Shown here: positions 33,749-35,460 of the stretch, piece by piece
Layout of the letters: every line of letters starts with the position of its first letter
Position numbering within the stretch: position 1 is the stretch's first letter
DNA from: Treponema sp.
GTDB lineage: Bacteria; Spirochaetota; Spirochaetia; Treponematales; Breznakiellaceae
Assembly (NCBI GenBank): GCA_009784775.1
Contig: WQXQ01000009.1
Span: forward strand, 1 to 35,460
Direction of reading: 5' to 3'
DNA length: 35,460 nucleotides
The notes under the pieces: generated by a model
Told to the model about the DNA's origin: nothing
Databases searched by the model: none
Seen by the model: only the letters and a program-made list of their open reading frames with translations
Translations under genes and position numbers: made by a program

Positions 33749-33779
33749 GCATTGTAGGTGAAACAACAAGGAGGCATTT

Positions 33780-34658
33780 ATGACAGCGACCAAAGGAAGA
33801 AAGAGAACAAGGACAACAAAAGCCAATGCGGATGAAAATGTATTGAGGATATACCTCAAGGAAATCAACCGTATTGCCCTGTTAACCAGGGAAGAGGAAG
33901 CGCAGATTGCCAGAATAGCCGCACGAGGTGATACTGCCGCCCGTAACAGACTGGTAAGCGCAAACCTGCGTTTTGTGGTCAGCGTGGCAAAAAAGTATCA
34001 GGGACATGGAATATCCCTGGCCGATCTCATCAGCGAAGGCAACATAGGCCTCATCCTTGCGATAGAACGATTTAACGCTGATCGGGGTTATCGCTTCATA
34101 TCGTATGCAGTATGGTGGATACGCCAGTCCATCATCAAAGCCCTGTACGAAAAGTCCAGACTTATCCGTTTACCCGCTAACCGGGCAAGTGACCTTGTCC
34201 AGATGGAAAAAGCCCGAAAAATGCTTTCCGGTAATGGCAACGCCGAAAGCGAAATACGTGAAATTGCCCAAATGCTTGATGTAGGCGAGAATTACGTCGC
34301 AGATACAATGGCTATTTCCCGGGAAGTATTGTCACTGGAAAAGCTGCTCGATTCCGAAAAAGGAGCCGCATCGTTAGGGAACTGCGTGGTGGACAATCGC
34401 TATGATGCCCCCGAACAGGCAGCAATGCAAAAATTCCTTGAGAATGATATCGAAGAGATACTGGGCACCCTTAATTTCAAGGAAGCGGAAATAATCCGCC
34501 TGCGTTTTGGCCTGGGAAAACGAGAACCCCTGTCTCTCCAGGAAATAGGCGATCGTTTCAACCTGACCAAAGAACGCATCCGTCAAATAGAAGAAAAAGC
34601 GCTGCTCCGCCTGCAGCACCGCAGCCGCAGCATCAAGCTGGAAGATTATGTTGCATAA
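33780..34658 (+). CDS. Sigma-70 family (group 2, RpoD/RpoS-like) RNA polymerase sigma factor
   Basis: A 292-residue sigma factor without region 1.1. Region 1.2 (about residues 20-50, IYLKEINRIALLTREEE) is followed by region 2 (about 55-125) with the -10 recognition helix around YRFISYAVWWIRQSIIKAL. Region 3 spans about 130-200 and region 4 about 225-285, with LRFGLG and the helix-turn-helix SLQEIGDRFNLTKERIRQIE for -35 recognition. The domain set and length fit a non-essential group 2 factor similar to RpoS or SigB/C of other phyla, and it would direct RNA polymerase to a subset of promoters. AAGGAGG at 33768-33774, five bases before ATG 33780, fixes the start. A strong sigma-54 promoter lies directly upstream, so its own transcription likely depends on RpoN and an activator. 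Confidence 0.95.
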   Translation: MTATKGRKRTRTTKANADENVLRIYLKEINRIALLTREEEAQIARIAARGDTAARNRLVSANLRFVVSVAKKYQGHGISLADLISEGNIGLILAIERFNADRGYRFISYAVWWIRQSIIKALYEKSRLIRLPANRASDLVQMEKARKMLSGNGNAESEIREIAQMLDVGENYVADTMAISREVLSLEKLLDSEKGAASLGNCVVDNRYDAPEQAAMQKFLENDIEEILGTLNFKEAEIIRLRFGLGKREPLSLQEIGDRFNLTKERIRQIEEKALLRLQHRSRSIKLEDYVA

Positions 34659-34710
34659 ATGTATGTATGGGAAAAAGGGGACAAATTCTTGTTTTTTTTG
34701 ATGTGCAGTA

Positions 34711-34739
34711 TTGACACTGTTTGAAAAAAAAGCTACAGT
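34711..34739 (+). promoter_or_regulatory. Promoter of the tRNA pair
   Basis: TTGACA (34711-34716), a 17-bp spacer, and TACAGT (34734-34739). Transcription would start about six bases before the mature tRNA-Asp. An alternative -10, TATAAG (34739-34744), has too long a spacer. Confidence 0.55.
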
Positions 34740-34751
34740 ATAAGAACCCTT

Positions 34752-34825
34752 GGGGGTGTAGTGAAGTTGGTTATCACGCTGGCCTGTCAAGCCGGAAATC
34801 GCGGGTTCAAGTCCCGTCACTCCCG
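34752..34825 (+). tRNA. tRNA-Asp (anticodon GTC)
   Basis: A 74-nt cloverleaf. The acceptor stem GGGGGTG pairs with CACTCCC (one G-U), followed by discriminator G. The anticodon arm is CTGGC-CTGTCAA-GCCGG, so the anticodon is GTC. The T arm carries GGTTCAAGTC. The CCA end is not encoded, so it must be added by the nucleotidyltransferase. Confidence 0.95.
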
Positions 34826-34867
34826 TTATAAAACAAATGCCCTTGGCTAACCACTTGGGTTTTTTCA

Positions 34868-34940
34868 CGGGCAGTAGCGCAGATGGTAGCGCGCTTGGTT
34901 CGGGACCAAGAGGTCGCCGGTTCAACTCCGGCCTGCCCGA
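34868..34940 (+). tRNA. tRNA-Pro (anticodon CGG)
   Basis: A 73-nt cloverleaf. The acceptor stem CGGGCAG pairs perfectly with CTGCCCG, followed by discriminator A. The anticodon arm CTTGG-TTCGGGA-CCAAG gives CGG, reading the CCG codon. The T arm has GGTTCAACTCC. The CCA end is not encoded. It follows tRNA-Asp by 42 bp and is probably co-transcribed with it. Confidence 0.95.
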
Positions 34941-35298
34941 TTGTCCACCTGTACAGGTGCCGCCCAGACGAGGTGGTTGTGCTATTTTTGAAAAAAATAC
35001 ACTTTTTTTCAAAAAACACTTGACAAAAAAGAAGTAATTCAGTAACTTTTAATAGATACTGTTAAAGTAGTATTGATATTGGATAGAGGGGCTTTGCGGG
35101 TAAATCCTTGCAAAGCATAACATAGCGTAGTTTTTGGGACATTTTTACCAAAAATCTCAAGCATAATCAGCGTAGACCGATAATTGATAAGCAATTTCGG
35201 CTATAGCCTGTATATGCGAATTTTACAATTTTTGCGTCCAGGCACTTGACAAAGTGAGGACAAAAAAGATAATTTTGTAAAATCGGGCTTTAATGTCC
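34941..35298. other. Gene-free region with inverted repeats and promoter-like boxes
   Basis: No coding frame with protein character was found. Visible elements are a perfect 14-bp palindrome CACCTGTACAGGTG (34946-34959), an A/T inverted repeat (TGAAAAAAA at 34989-34997, TTTTTTTCA at 35003-35011), a TTGACA at 35020-35025 without a good -10, a GCTTTGC/GCAAAGC inverted repeat around 35090-35117, and a strong promoter at 35246-35273. Confidence 0.6.
35246..35273 (+). promoter_or_regulatory. Strong sigma-70 promoter before the structured RNA
   Basis: A perfect TTGACA (35246-35251), a 16-bp spacer, and GATAAT (35268-35273, five of six consensus bases). Transcription would start near 35280, about 20 bp before the structured segment. 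Confidence 0.6.
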
Positions 35299-35460
35299 GT
35301 GCGGCGTACAGCCGTGTGCGATGAATAATCGCGCTTGATAATTGGCAAAAAGCCGGTACCGCAAGGTGCTGGCGAAAGGGAAGGGGAGAGAGAATTAGGA
35401 AGGAGCCACCGGCCTCTGAGAAGGGGCCGGCTGCGAAGTTTTGAGGGGGCTGACTGGGGA
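35299..35460 (+). ncRNA. Structured RNA truncated by the window edge; group II intron 5' part or tmRNA candidate
   Basis: The segment begins GTGCGGC, like the 5' end of group II introns. Hairpins are readable: GCGAT/ATCGC (35318-35332) with a 5-nt loop, GCCGGTACC-GCAA-GGTGCTGGC (35352-35373) with a GNRA tetraloop, and CCGGCC/GGCCGG (35409-35430). Purine-rich joints such as GAAAGGGAAGGGG lie between them, as in intron domain I. The last bases GGGGGCTGACTGGGGA also resemble the 5' end of tmRNA (spirochaetal tmRNAs start GGGGATGACT), so a tmRNA gene starting near 35444 is an alternative. There is no coding frame. The choice between the two cannot be made without the sequence to the right. Confidence 0.42.

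Noticed and set aside
33541-33777. Minus-strand ORF of 78 codons upstream of the sigma factor gene
   Set aside because: It lies over the sigma-54 promoter and the inverted repeat, has no ribosome-binding site and no protein-like character.
34681-34705. ACAA/TTGT hairpin with a T-run after the sigma factor gene as a terminator
   Set aside because: The stem is only four base pairs with an AT-rich loop, too weak to support the call.
35340-35440. Cobalamin riboswitch suggested by GGTGC, AAAGGGAA and GCCAC
   Set aside because: The conserved B12 box and the order and spacing of the motifs are missing, and no B12-related gene follows in the window.

Overview
The window looks like chromosomal DNA of a free-living or gut-associated spirochaete, most likely a Treponema relative. 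The reasons are the paired TIGR03545/TIGR03546 genes (restricted to outer-membrane bacteria), long repetitive lipoproteins, dense chemosensory and cyclic-di-GMP signalling, a short group 2 sigma factor under a sigma-54 promoter, and two tRNA genes without encoded CCA. The species call is an inference from gene content only.

Layout. 1-3493: a receiver-GGDEF diguanylate cyclase (5' end cut by the window edge) overlapping a hybrid histidine kinase. 3509-6436: a well-formed promoter, the TIGR03546/TIGR03545 pair and a bidirectional terminator. 6462-8225 (minus): an exported GH3 beta-glucosidase. 8286-8657: a small unrecognised ORF. 8662-14701: a surface locus with a promoter, SD and GTG start, a run of 14 C, an outer-membrane beta-barrel gene that is out of frame with that start, then a 1653-residue lipoprotein with 11 InlB-type repeats and a beta-helix tail. 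14762-15799: mnmA. 15831-25655: one tight operon cheW-cheB-cheR(TPR)-mcp-mcp-cheA(REC)-GH1 beta-glucosidase. 25674-29790 (minus): ilvB, cimA and a membrane protein, the first two pointing to isoleucine synthesis through citramalate. 29871-31806: a DUF4062 protein and a PHP-type histidinol phosphatase. 31807-31936: a large palindromic repeat. 31955-33400 (minus): an alkaline phosphatase lipoprotein. 33541-34658: a sigma-54 promoter with an upstream inverted repeat and a sigma-70-family gene. 34752-34940: tRNA-Asp and tRNA-Pro. 34941-35460: non-coding DNA ending in a structured RNA cut by the window edge.

How the parts may work together. The chemosensory operon has the composition of Wsp/Frz-type alternative systems (CheA fused to a receiver, CheR with a TPR-like tail, no separate CheY), and a receiver-GGDEF protein lies 15 kb away, so control of cyclic-di-GMP is a reasonable but unproven idea. 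Two beta-glucosidases, one of them co-transcribed with the chemosensory genes, suggest life on plant-derived beta-glucans or cello-oligosaccharides.

The strongest leads are the poly-C tract that appears to switch the outer-membrane protein frame, the near-perfect -24/-12 promoter in front of the sigma factor gene (a possible sigma-54 to sigma-70-family cascade like RpoN-RpoS in Borrelia), the heptanucleotide repeats at the 5' ends of cimA and the histidinol phosphatase gene, and the truncated structured RNA at the right edge.
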